Shown here: in pieces, positions 37,331 to 49,260 of the stretch
How positions within the stretch are numbered: the first letter of the stretch is position 1
How the letters are laid out: every line of letters begins with the position of its first letter
Assembly: GCF_051020985.1 (NCBI RefSeq)
Contig: NC_134999.1
Location: 31,157,160-31,221,159, forward strand
Length of the DNA: 64,000 nucleotides
DNA from: Nomia melanderi
Lineage: Eukaryota; Arthropoda; Insecta; Hymenoptera; Halictidae
Direction: 5' to 3'
Notes under the pieces: model-generated
Databases searched by the model: none
What the model was told of the DNA's origin: nothing
What the model saw: only the letters and a program-made list of their open reading frames with translations
Made by a program: the position numbers and the translations under genes

Positions 37331-38080
37331 TTTCGACTTTGATTGAAGTCGTGGCTGGGAATTATGCTTGACTGTTGATACAAGGTAATGGAGATATGCG
37401 GTATATTGGTATCTCTTTTGGGAAATGATTCATGGGGTTGTTTGCACTGGTGGTTGAACTGGTAAAATGGTTGATACGGTTTGTGGTGGCTTCTTATGAG
37501 AATTGTATTTTTTGTATGGATTCTCTGTGATTTTTTTGGGAGGAGTTACTTAGGGGAAAGTAAAAATTATTTATATCGCCGATTAATTGTAATTCTTACA
37601 GATTAAATACATAGAATTAGAGGAGGATGCGAATAATTATAAAATTATTTTAAAAAACGGTGGGCGTTCACGCGCGACCACTAACATATAATGTCAAACT
37701 AAAATTAAATGTTACGTATGCGTGCCGGTATTCTTGAAGAGGTTAAACAGTGTTCCCAGTTTAATAGTAAAAATAATAGGTTACCCATTATTTATAAAGT
37801 GACTATTTATAAATCATTTGTTTATATCTTCTATCTTTGAACTACAAGAAGCACAAAAGCAGTATCATTCTTCTATAGAACAAAAGAATTAAAAGTTCCG
37901 TATAATAAAAATAAACTAACTATCTCTCCGGCAAAGTTAATTACTCGTTAATATACTCAATATCGATCTAGCAAACCACCACAACCTTCCATTATCTACC
38001 AAATTCTCAAACCACCATCAGACTCGTACAAAACATTACCATACGTCGGTCGATACCTGTAATTTCCAAATCTAAAATCA
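37331..38080. other. AT-rich gap
   Basis: G/T-rich at 37330-37560 and A/C-rich at 37920-38040. A GTGGGCGTTCACGCGCGACCAC stretch near 37661 is partly self-complementary but is not a convincing element end. Confidence 0.5.
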
Positions 38081-38730
38081 ATTTCAAAAGAAAAAGATCG
38101 GAATATCCGATACAGGAATCTTCCATTCCATCGATCGAATGATAGACCGTAACGGTGACACCATAGCATTTCCATGAGATAAGGAAGAGAAATGAGATCG
38201 ATGCGGCGACGATCCCGTGCCGGGGTCAAACGGATAGTGCAATTTCAACGTAATGTTCCTACACGACCGCGATCGATAGCGATTTGCGGAGGGAAAGATG
38301 GCATGAGATACGTGACGGTGCTCGGGGGGAATCAAGAGACACCGGGAGATCGAGGGGGGAGAGGAGGAGGCGCGCACTATTGAAAACGACAGGAAGAAAG
38401 GAGCAAAGGGGAACGCCGAAGGAACGAATAAGCGGATGATCGGTTTCCGATCGACGAAACGTCCGCTGCGTCCAGCAACGCGTAAAACTGGCTCGTCGAG
38501 CGTTAATGTCGCGAGAGAAATAAATCGTCCCCTAGCCGCCGGAGGCATCGCAAAAAGGCGAAGCGGGATAGAGACACAGAAAATCCGGAACAATTACGCT
38601 CTAAATCGTTCGGCTGTTACCGTTCGAACATCTTTTTCCAGGTGTTCTCGTGGACACGTGACTGTCTACAGTTTTCTTTTGTACGATTGCCACGATTACT
38701 CTGTGACGCTGTATTCGACTGGTTGTATTA
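38081..38730. other. GC-rich island 17
   Basis: Includes purine-rich DNA at 38330-38420. A 169-codon minus frame (38084-38593) and a 103-codon plus frame overlap and have no identifiable domain. Confidence 0.5.
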
Positions 38731-39580
38731 GATCAGTTTATGAGTAACGTTGTTCTTCATGCACTTTTAGTGGAGAACCACAGAACTTGTTTGGACATGG
38801 TATGAAAAAGTTGATTGAATACTGGGGCAGATTATATACAACGATACGTTGATTATTAAAAGAAAACGTAAATATTAATTTCTTACGGTGGAAGTTAGAG
38901 AAAGATTACTTACGGGATGAGCTAATGTATTTCAATTTAGCATTGTTGCTTGAAGATTTAGGAATTTTTTAATTTAAATTAGATCTAGATGTTTTGAAAG
39001 AGTTTGTATTAATACAGAATTGTGAATGAGAAGTGTACTTGTTTGTTAAATCAACGTAAAAATTGAGGCTATAACATAAATCACTGCTTGATATTTAAGG
39101 AATATATTTAAACAATTGTTTAATGTATATATGAAACAGTAGTTACGGTGTGGGAGGTTAATAATGTATCGCTTAAGATCCTAAAACAAGAGAACGTGTT
39201 ACAGAGAACGGGTAATGTCCATTTTAATTCGTTATCAGCACACGTCAAAGGTGAAAAATATCGAAGTAAAACTGTCGTCAAGCTCCAGAACGGGGAGCAC
39301 TCCATAAAGTCTGCTATCAGACCGAGCATAAGTGCATATACCAAGGGAATTCTAGAACTCGAAATCGACCGGGCAAGGTTAAAAATCGAAGTTGAATCTC
39401 GTAAATACTGTTCCCTTCAGTATAGATTATTCGAAGAAAAATCGGTTTATCTTCGATCTTGGAAATATCGAGAACTGTATAGATGCGTATCGGTTTCTCT
39501 ACCGGACTGACCAGGAACAGAGACAGAAACCAGATTGAGACGTAGAAAATCCAGAACAATTATGTGAACCGGTAAGGGAG
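38731..39580. other. AT-rich interval
   Basis: A 120-codon + frame (39148-39510) begins at an ordinary-looking position but its Lys/Ser/Tyr-rich product is unrecognised and it is overlapped by minus frames. No splice-bounded exon was identified. Confidence 0.45.
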
Positions 39581-40480
39581 GATCGGTTCGCATCGCGTCC
39601 GCGTCGTTTCCGGAAGAACCACGAGTTAACGACGACAGTACAAGTATTAACGTCGTCCCTGCTGGCTCGTCCGCCGAGAACGTATGGTTAGTTAAGTGTT
39701 TATAGACGGAGTCGTTACGCATGCCAATAAATAATTGCTCCACTAGCGCGCGGCGATGGCGCTCGAGTTCCGGCCGGTGATACCGAGAAAATACGATATT
39801 TCATAAAAACTGTACACTTTGCACCACATTTGTTGCTGCACACCGGCATAAACATCGTTCGCCCGGCGTTCATGGTCTTCGCGTAACGTTGTTCGAGATA
39901 TTCAATATTTTAAAAATATCTTTCGAGGCGTGCTTGACATTTTATAAATCTCTTTGTGGGCGTTGGTGAACGTGCTTGTGCGAGTACTTTGTGGCCGATA
40001 AACATAACGGTAGAGGGGAATTAAATATAGAGGTTATGAAAGAATATCAATATTTTATAATCATTAAGCAAATGAAGTTGTTCTTAAAAAAAATTATTAC
40101 TGTATATTATCCCTTTGCAACTGAGAGAAAATTCTCAGACATTAGATTCTATACGGCAGAATGATGAACTTTAAAATGCAATATTCAATTTTGCATTATC
40201 ATCGTATGAATCACGAAGAAATAAGATAGTTCCCTTAATTTAAGAGTTTTCTTTATGTCAGTGACAAATAATATTACCAATATTTCAATAACGTTTCTAA
40301 TAAAAGACATTGTCAAGTGTAGAGGGTTAACATCAATAACGGTCGAATTACTACTTAACTATCAGCTTCCAACGTTAACAGCACCTAAATCTCAGCGAAG
40401 CTCGCAGTAACTTTCATCAAAGACAACTGAAAGCAAAGCACAAAGCGTTCAACTGAAATTAAACGTCAGTGTTTCACCGA
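39581..40480. other. Small GC-rich block and AT-rich follow-on
   Basis: GC-rich from about 39580 to 39920, then AT-rich. An AGAGGGTTAAC word near 40321 resembles a right piggyBac-type terminus, but no left end was found. Confidence 0.45.
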
Positions 40481-41480
40481 ACAAGGCGAGCCGAATTGAC
40501 AAATAACTAAAGGAAACGCACCGGCGGTGTACGCCGGCTAAAGTTTCTAATTAGTATTACCCGAACAATATATCACCTTGAATTAAGTAACATCGGCGAA
40601 CAGTCGGGCAACACGCGAACGAACGAGCGCAACATTAAAGATCCCTACCTAACATGCTATTCACTATTGATCCGATTAATTAAACAAGATCCGCTCGACT
40701 TCTCTAGGATCTATATAGGTACCGTGTATCGCTCGAAGGAACGCGGCAACGTACTGTCAGCTGATCGACGTTCTCGATATCTCGTGGCCGGGGGAGCCGG
40801 AGCGGAGTACATCTCTCGCCGCGTTCCTCCGGACGGATCCGCTTCCAAATTAGTATTTTACGAACGATTTCGTGACAAATTGCGCCGGGCCGCATTGATC
40901 GGCCGATCTAATTAATATAGCGAGGGGAACGTTTTGTCCGTGTGTACCAGCCAGCGTTCTATCAAACGGTAACGACTCGCGGCCGAACGTTTCAATTAAT
41001 TATCCACGAAACGTGACCACCCACCGGCGTATCTAGCAGCGATCTGAATCAGCCGGGGACCGCGCGCGTGTGCGCGCCACGCCGACTCCGAGCCGAAAGG
41101 TCACTTAAATCGCATAAGGGAATTAATACCGGCCGCTGAGCAAACGCATAGACAAATTATGCCGGCTGTTGCGGGATCGGTTCTGGCCAATTAATACCAA
41201 CGATAGGCAATATTTCGCCAATTTAATGGGAATCGTTCCGATTAATCGGTGTCTAAACACAACCGCCCGGCGAAACCCGCTCCGGACGCGTCCTAATCGA
41301 CGAAGAAGTCGCGGAACGCCGCCGCGCGCCGGCTACCTTTCGAACGGTTTATGCGCGAGATAGGTGAAATGAATTAATACGGCGGGACACTGGCCAGGGA
41401 AGAGCGAATCGAAGTTTATGGTTTCAGACAGCGCGCGACAGCCCGCGATAAAGCGAATTGATAAGACGAAACGGCTCAGT
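40481..41480. other. GC-rich island 18 with clustered AATTAAT motifs
   Basis: Against a GC-rich background, AATTAA-type words occur at 40909, 40994, 41121, 41189 and 41372, plus ATTAAT at 41241. Three share AATTAATAC. Such cores match homeodomain binding sites, so this island is a candidate enhancer. Frames of 63-82 codons were not recognised. Confidence 0.55.
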
Positions 41481-42560
41481 TTTATTAATGGGACATTCTT
41501 GAGAGAATTTACGGGACTGTTCTAATCTTCTTGCTGTCCATGTTGGTCGCGATTTCATCGTATCTGAGGAGTGGTTAAAAATTATGATGCTACGGTGGTT
41601 ATTGCTTTATTAATCTTTACTGGTGGGGAAGAGTATTGGGTTGACGTGGAATGTTCTTTACGCTGGTCGGGAGAATGGCGAGGAAGAATTTAGGGGAAGT
41701 GATAAGGGGAGGATCATTTGGTATTTATGGCATAGAATGTTTATGGATTCATAGTGGTTTTAGTAGTAGGTTTTGAGGTTTTATGTGGTTTTCTGAATTT
41801 TTGTTTTGAAGTTTAAATGTTGGTTGAATTTGTGATTGTATAATATAGATAGCTTCGAAACCTATGAAGCGTTATTGTAAATATTTAGTATCATGAATGT
41901 AGCACCTTAAGTTTCTCTGTCAAATTATTCCATCCTCGCAGAAGCAGGTGTCACATCAAAAACCGTGCTTTTTACGGAACATTAGATCTGAGATCCGCGA
42001 GACCTTTGCGAAGTTGTGCGATAAAATCTGATAAAGGTTACCCTGTCTCCTACAATATAGAAAACGATTTAGACCTTTAGCCAGAACCGTAGCTCAGAGC
42101 ACAATGATACTGATAGCCATCTTACACTTGACACCTCTTTAAATTATCTACTCACGCTTTACAAATCACGGCATCGTGTAGGATTTTTCTTCACCTGTAC
42201 AATAGACCAAAAACTTCAGCACTAAAATCGTCAGACCTCCAACAAATTCAATCAACATGGTAATAGAGCATTTCCAAGGTTCCCGTGGAAAATATTCTAC
42301 TTCTAAAAAGATCTAAATTTTTAAATTCAAATTGGACAACTTTCTACAAACTTTCCACTGGCATTTTTTCCTGTCTTATCTCGCAATCACGCGCGTGACG
42401 CTTGCATCAACCCCAATCACCGGAGAAATACTTACGCGTTTCCATTAGACACAAATACATCAAACCCAATTAAATGTAATACCGTTTACACTTGAATATT
42501 AACGCGCCAACATTAATAACAGAAGTAATGGTGAACCAGAAACGAGTCGAGCAATTTCCC
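41481..42560. other. AT-rich gap with G/T-rich left and A/C-rich right
   Basis: Bases 41520-41830 are G/T-rich and 42060-42540 A/C-rich. No coding, RNA or transposon signal was found. Confidence 0.5.
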
Positions 42561-43123
42561 TGGATACTATATGCTCCTTGATAAACGCGGCGATAGAGGA
42601 AAACGGCTGTCCGTGCATGCGAACGTTCAGTTTCACGCGATTAACTGCCGATTCAGCGAAATTCATATAAATCGTCGAACGCCGGCTAATTATAATAGCA
42701 TTAACCTTATCGATTTTTTGTCGATCGCCGGATTAAGGAGCAAGAGCGGCGCGAGCAAGTTGAGGAGCGATTTACGCTCGCCGACCGATGTAAATTTCCT
42801 CCCGCGAAACGCGAGCGGGCTAGATTAATTGCCGTGATCTATACGACTGCCGACGTAAGTACCTACTACATACATGAAATCGGTATCGCGTGAATCCGTC
42901 GTGTTGCTCCGCGCATATTTAAATATGCGCAGGTGTACGCTGGTAGCCGGGCTTGAAACGGGAACGTGTAGCTGTACGCGGCGCACGCGGAGACAATGCG
43001 GACATTCGTTTATCTCCGACACGCATTGATTTACGGGAACACAACCGATAGCGACGCGTATTACGCGTTCCGGGATTTTTCATGTTTCGGATCGTTATTG
43101 GCATTATTAGTAAGTGCCTGTGG
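42561..43123. other. GC-rich island 19
   Basis: A compact island containing the longest perfect palindrome seen (42911-42930). Several frames of 61-105 codons overlap and have no known domain. Confidence 0.5.
42911..42930. other. 20-bp perfect palindrome
   Basis: GCGCATATTTAAATATGCGC equals its own reverse complement. An AT-rich centre with GC-rich ends could form a cruciform or bind a symmetric dimer. By rough expectation (64000 divided by 4 to the tenth) such a palindrome is unlikely by chance. Confidence 0.95.
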
Positions 43124-43600
43124 ATCTTTTCGTAAAGATAGATTTTTAGGGGATGATATTGTTGATATTGGATTGAAAATGTTTCTTTGCCTCAGCGAAG
43201 ATTCTTTTTGGAAATATGAATCTTTGGGGGACGGTTTGTTGAATATTAGAATTAGAAATAGTTTTCTAGTATGGTGGAGATTCTTTTTGGAAATATGGAT
43301 TCCTTGGGGATGATTTATTGAATATTGGAATTGAAAATATTTGTTTACTTCAGTGAAGATTCTTTGGCTAATATAAATGTTTGAGGGACGGTTTGTTGAA
43401 TATTGAAAACAATTTGTTTACTTTAGTATAGTTTCGTTTCGGAAATATGGAATGTTGGGGAATGATTTATTAAATATTGGAATTAAAAATATTTCTTTAC
43501 TTTAATAGGGATAATTCTTGAAAATATGAATTTTTGAGGGACGATTTATTAAAATTGGAATAGAAAAAATGTCTTCGCTTCAATATAGATTCTATAATAT
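43124..43600. repeat. About 79-bp tandem repeat, roughly six copies
   Basis: The GATTCTTTTTGGAAATATG landmark or its decayed form recurs at 43200, 43279, 43358, about 43430, 43510 and 43588. Each unit continues with TTGAGGGACGGTTTGTTGAATATTG and AATATTTGTTTACTT-like words. G/T-rich, immediately right of the 42.6-43.1 kb island. Non-coding. Confidence 0.85.
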
Positions 43601-44630
43601 TTCAGAAAGAATAGAAGTCTCAATACATACTTCGATTCAAAATATTAGAACATCATTAGCCATTAGAATATCAAATATTCCCAATATATTGTTTATCTAA
43701 ATACTCTGAAAAAAGTCACCGTCTACCAACTTCAATATTCCAGTTCACTTAAGAGGCAACGAAAGCAAAGGGTAGCGATTGAAACGTTACGCGAGTTCTC
43801 ACTCGGAAGCAGCTACACTCGAGTATTCCCCGCGATTCCGAAACATCGTAAAATCAGGGAAGAACGATATCCGTTGAAACGGAATGAGTAAAATTGCATC
43901 CGAGAACATCGGGAGCCGAAGCGCAGTTTTTCGAGGAAACGGTCGCTCCCATTCGTAGACGAGCACGACGAGCAAATAGCGATATCTGGTAGCCGGGCGA
44001 AATATCGATCGAACCGCATCGCAAATATTTAACATCGGCCGTATCGGTGGAACAGGATATTCGGTCCGACCGCATAGTTGCACCGACCCGCCGCGGTAAT
44101 CTTATCGAGATGTAAAAACTAATAGCGGGATACAAAGTATGACGGCGGTAACGTAAATCGTGCAAAACGAGCCGAACGGGAAAGCCTCGGCTTTTACAGG
44201 GCCGGGGCGATTTCTGGACGCGCAAGAATATTATTAATAAAGCTCCGTGTTTTTCAACCGATTACGCCCCGTTCGATCTCGCAATTACATAGCCGCGTGA
44301 GCAATGGTATCGGCGCATGTAGGTACCTATGTGCACCGGCCGACCGAGACGCGGCAATCACCGGCTACCGAGACCGGTGCAACTGCATTCTTCGCGGTCT
44401 TTCCGCCGAAAGAACGCACGTGCTAGATGAGAACGCACCGCAAGCCAATTTTGCTGTTCGCGTGGACCCACGAGGTGTCACTTTCGGTTCGACACACTTT
44501 CGATTGGATATTGAATGAAGAATGCAGGTTTGGGGGGTTTCGCGCTGTGGGCGGCGATGGATTGCTCGGGGAACGAGAAGTGAAAATTAGAAACCGTTTT
44601 CGAGGAATAGAAGACTAGATTTTATAATGT
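43601..44630. other. GC-rich island 20 with A/C-rich left edge
   Basis: The island runs from about 43790 to 44620. Minus frames of 68, 94 and 123 codons overlap in different phases. The skirt to its right is G-rich (from 44515). Confidence 0.5.
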
Positions 44631-45010
44631 TAACTGGAGAAGTGAGTTTGTAGAAGCTGGGGAAAATGTTTAATCTTATTTGAAGATTAAGGAAGAGTTT
44701 GTTTAAAAGATAATTTGGAGATAGACGAGCTGTAGAGGAGTTTGTGTGGAGCGGGATAGTCTAGAGTGAAATGGAGAGTTTTTGAAAATTTCTTTAGTGA
44801 TAAATTCGGAAATTGAAAGAAAAATATATTATAGCGAAGGGGATGTTCATCTGGAGAAAGATGATCTTTTTAATACTTTAGCATTTTTTACTGAAAATTG
44901 GTACATAATTTTAACTACCACCTTTCAGTTGCTTTCCAATAGATCTATCGAAACGACTTTTATCCTTGCTACATTCTTTGTTAGAGTAACTCGCTCGCAC
45001 TGGCGATTCA
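44631..45010. other. AT-rich spacer
   Basis: An 82-codon + frame (44782-45030) lies here without recognisable similarity. Otherwise nothing was seen. Confidence 0.4.
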
Positions 45011-46170
45011 CCCATCATCTAATAAAATAATCTTAAGAGACTGCATCCACTGTACCAAAAGACAACACCCGTCCAACCTACTTCGATTCAATTCAACGAA
45101 AATAGAGATCAAGTCGTTACCTTGTACCACTATCACCCGCGAAAGGTGATTCAGCCAACTCCGCCGGTTAAATGGAAATCTCACTTCGGTTGCCGAGCGG
45201 ATACCCAGAAACAAGATATTGAGGGCCATTCCGGGAAAGAAAGAGAAACTTTTTGCCCCGTACCAATATCGTCTGTAAAAGGACATCTGTATCAATTGAT
45301 TGGCTCCCGCTGGATCCCGACCACGCGAACACGGGCATCGGAACGGTACGCTCGATGCTCTAAGTCGTGTCGAAATGGCCAACCGTAATGCCTCGCCCAT
45401 TTATCGAACGGTGGCAGTAATTGGCCATTAAAACGAAATCTGCTGCGCCGGAACGACTTGATTCCGCGGTAAAAGCGCAAGTTCAATCGCGCGACCGTGC
45501 CGTTATAAATAGACCCTTGTTCTCTAAATTCGTACGGTCTCGGACGAGGAGGAGCATCCCGGCGGTTCGCAGGCCTACACGAAATTTTTCCGCGAAATAA
45601 GGCGACTAATTGGCGGACTCCGATCCGTCGTGTACTCGCCGTATCTAATTAACCGTGGCCGCACACCGGCCCGCCGGGGCCCGTGTTCGTGAACGGCTCA
45701 TCAATTAAGGGTTCGATCCTAAATGACAAATGACTCGCGTTTATCAGTAATGTTTCCGACGTGGCCGAAGTGGTGACATGAAATATCGACGCGATTTTCT
45801 GTAATATGATCAGCCTGAAATCCGTCCGCGGTCACGGCGAACGGAATACCGTGCACGCGAAAATTAATGATTCCGCGTCGCTGGAATAAATGTCTCTGTG
45901 CTGCGTGAACTCGCTGCGTAAGCGATAGCGTCGCGCCGGGAACGTGTATTATAATGTATTCCCGGCAACCAAGGAAAAAACCGGGAAACATACGGACGAA
46001 TCAATCGGTGCGATGCCGTGGAGCGATTCAAACGTGGGGAACGACAGGAGTTGTTTTGTTTCCCGTGTAATTCGAGGCTGCGAGTGATTAATCAGCTGCG
46101 GTTCGGCGTTAGAGATTTAGGTCGAAACGTGTTGTATCCGCGGGGCGCTTCAATTTAAGCGAGACGATCG
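45011..46170. other. GC-rich island 21
   Basis: A long island. A 90-codon minus frame (45719-45991) has a balanced amino-acid mix, but I cannot name it. TAATTG and TAATTA cores occur at 45607 and 45646 and CAATTAAG near 45702. GGGTTCGATCC near 45709 looks like a tRNA B box but has no T-stem. Confidence 0.5.
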
Positions 46171-46610
46171 TTTGTGGTTTGAATTCATCGGTATGCTGAT
46201 CTTAGTGTGAATGTCAAGGTAGTTTTAAATAAAATAAAAGGTGTATACAAAATAATGTGTCTACTATAATAAAGTAATGGCGTATTAATTTATCGATGAC
46301 TAATTAATTTAGATTCATTAGAGAAGACTAACAGCACATACCCTATTCATTGCAAGCAATTGAATTCACAAAATCTAGAATAAAATAACAACAATATACC
46401 AAAAAGCTCTCAAAATTTTTAAACGAATCCCTCAATCTTCCTTTCATAGTTTCAGTAATCACAAAAAGTCTCTTCTGTCCTCCAACGTACACTATCAAAG
46501 AAAAACCTCTACGGCGCACCTGAGAAAGGAGCATATTCCATAAAATAAATCCCACACAACTAACGCAATCGCCATAAAAGTAAATCCCTTGCCATTTTCC
46601 TGAATCCTGG
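46171..46610. other. AT-rich spacer, C over G
   Basis: Bases 46441-46500 show G 6, C 16. A 125-codon minus frame (46343-46720) runs into the next island and is not recognised. Confidence 0.45.
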
Positions 46611-47290
46611 TACACCGGTGTCACCGTGAGACACGCTCGCCTATGGCGGTTCTCGATCGCGGGGATCGACGACGAGAGGCCGAGGCGACGCACGGTCCGT
46701 GCCGCGCATAAACGCGACACGAGCCTGAAACACGGCCCGCGCGTCCCAGCGCATTACGGCCACGCATAACCGTACAATATTGCAAACATTCAGCGCAAAG
46801 GTGACTCCACGCGTGCACCTGCACGGTGAGCAAACACGAACGAACGGGACGAGCACGGAGACGAGTGCTCGCGCGAAGAGAGTACGACGAGAAGAAGGGA
46901 GTCCGTCCTCTCTCTCCCTTTCTCTCGCTCGCTCTCTCCCGGACCATCTCGCGAGAGGCTGTCCTGGAGGTTCTCCCTCTGGCGTAAGGGCGCGCGTGGG
47001 CAGGCGTGAAATACTGCCGCACGACGAACATTTTATAGGTGGAAACGAGGCACGAGGTGGGCCGAGGTCGGGGCTACGGCAGGCCGATTAAAAGTACGAA
47101 CACGGGGCCCACGGGTGATAATTAATTCACGGCACTGTGCACGCCAGACGGGTTATCCGTGCGATCCGGACGGGACCCGGCTCTTTTTCGTTCTCTCCTA
47201 CACCCGGCCACGACGGGGATGCCTCCTTTCCGTCGTGTCGCGTCGCTTCCTCGTGACAGTGGAGGATCTAACCCCTCAACGCCTAATTTC
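46611..47290. other. GC-rich island 22
   Basis: Includes a CT-rich block (46906-46940) and TAATTAATT at 47119-47127 in GC-rich surroundings. Frames of up to 136 codons (-) and 103 codons (+) overlap fully. Confidence 0.5.
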
Positions 47291-48420
47291 AGGTGGTGGA
47301 GATTGATTTAGTTTTGAAGGATGTTGGAGACCTGTTTCTTGGTTTGGTTTGATGCGTTTAGCTTGACGGGGTTGTGGTTTCTCAGGAATTCTATGGTTTA
47401 CTTGGGAATAGTGGATTGTTATTGAAGCTGGTGCGTTGCTTTGGGACTAAAGTGTGTTGTTTTGGGAATTGCTGTGTTTTGCTTGGGGGTGTATGTTGTA
47501 TTGTTTAGGAAACTGTGGTGTGTTACTTTAGAAATTGTAATCTATTGCTTTGGGAAGCTATAGGTTTTAATTCATATTATAAGTACTTGTAATATTGTCT
47601 TAGTAGCTACAATTGAAAGCTGCAATGAAAAATTGGAATTCATTCACCTTGTGAAGAATTGCTTGTAGTTCAAACATGATAAAACGTAAATAGTACATAA
47701 ATGGCAATTAACACAAACATTAAACTTAAAAATGAAGAGAAATAGAAAACTCAGAACCGTACTGCTAATTGGTCATGTAAGACACAAGCTTTGAACATTG
47801 AGGGGTTACGAGCACGGTTCATCGTTCCAGACGTCAATCTGGTTTTAATTGCCCAGCCTGTCGATCTTGATTATGCTCAAAGAAAAGAACAAGGGACTCA
47901 CACTGATCGACGTATTCAGTGGATCCTGGTACGAGGTCTCTCGTATCACGAAGCCCGAGAAGTTCCAGTCTTCAGAATTTCTTGACTACTCTTGTTCGGT
48001 TCAGTGAATGAGTGATTAATTTTGGACTGTCTTTGACAGGAAGACTCTCATGGTGAACAGTTCCATGATTTCCTGAGTAGGGGAATTATTGATGTTTTGG
48101 GTAATCTGTATTTGATCAGTGTGAAATATGTGTTTTCATAGTTTAATTAACTGTAGTTACCGATACCGACTAAATAATTAAATAAAAACTAGTATTACGT
48201 AATAAAATCTACAAACAATCTACAGTATCTCAACAAATGGCAAACATATAACCTATGGCAATATATTTTACGTCTGTGTATGCGGTAAATACACAAAAAG
48301 CATATTCCAATTTCACGAGAATTCCCCAAAAGGAGGTTAAATTTCAGGATTTCTCGTTACAAACTCACTCACGTGACCGTTAAACAAATGCCCCACTGTT
48401 CCCCATAACTCACTCGCAAA
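47291..48420. other. G/T-rich skirt then AT-rich DNA
   Basis: Bases 47341-47400 contain G 20, C 6, T 26, A 8. From about 47390 to 47560 a decayed 22-30 bp repeat can be followed by its TTGCTTTGGGAA-like word, but copies are too diverged to fix the unit. A 64-codon + frame at 47791-47985 sits in a short GC-rich patch and is unrecognised. Confidence 0.45.
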
Positions 48421-49260
48421 ATGTATTTCGGTTGTGCACCGGTTGGGCCGGTCGGGTCGCGATTCATTGCGCTGATACATGCGAGTGCACGGACGACGAG
48501 TGCAGCGACGTCAGAAAAAATATATACATTAAACGGTCCGCTTATGATGCCCGACCGGCAAGCACTGGAACATACTCGCCTCGGTCACTAAGTATGTTAC
48601 CGCCTCCTACTAAAAACACGAGCAAAACGCAGAATCTTTTCATCGCCGATACACCTACATTCATCTAATATTTTTCTAATTCGAGCACTTCCAATCATTT
48701 ATCGTTGTGCCATGGATTACGCGTATTTATAGTGCAATAGATCGTCTGAAACTCGCTTAAAATGTTTAAACAAGTTTAATAAGATCCTCTACTTCGCGTG
48801 GAGCCTGATACAACCAGTAATAGAATAAATACCCTGCTGTTTAACTAAGAATCTGTAATCTATTTATCGCAACCAATTTACTTTACGCATTTACAGTCCA
48901 TCAAAATTTATGGAAAACAATGAAACTCAAGGTTCCACTTTCAACTGCAAAAACTATTATTACAAAAAGTGAAATTCCACGCAGCTTTACTTTCCTACAA
49001 GCTGTCTTATTTCAATAGCGTCTATCACTTACCCGTGATTTCGCTAACCAGTGGTTATCATCTGGTACTCACAAGCATAATTTCACCCTATTAGTAATTA
49101 TTCTCAAACATTATATCCAGCAAAACCTAACGCGACATTACAAACTTCAAGCAGTAACGTCCACACTTTTCCCACTAAGTTTACTCTAATCACACCATCC
49201 AGCTCAAACAGTCAATCATCCCCATTCCCACTAAAGAAACCACTCATTTCCAAAATCCCA
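48421..49260. other. Short GC-rich patch and AT-rich interval
   Basis: GC-rich only from about 48430 to 48620; the rest is AT-rich, turning A/C-rich by 49080. No gene is supported. Confidence 0.45.

Noticed and set aside
45700..45730. GGGTTCGATCC B-box-like word
   Set aside because: The flanks do not form a T-stem and no acceptor or anticodon arm is present.
45719..45991. 90-codon minus frame with balanced composition
   Set aside because: Looked exon-like, but I could not match it to any family and saw no convincing splice boundaries.
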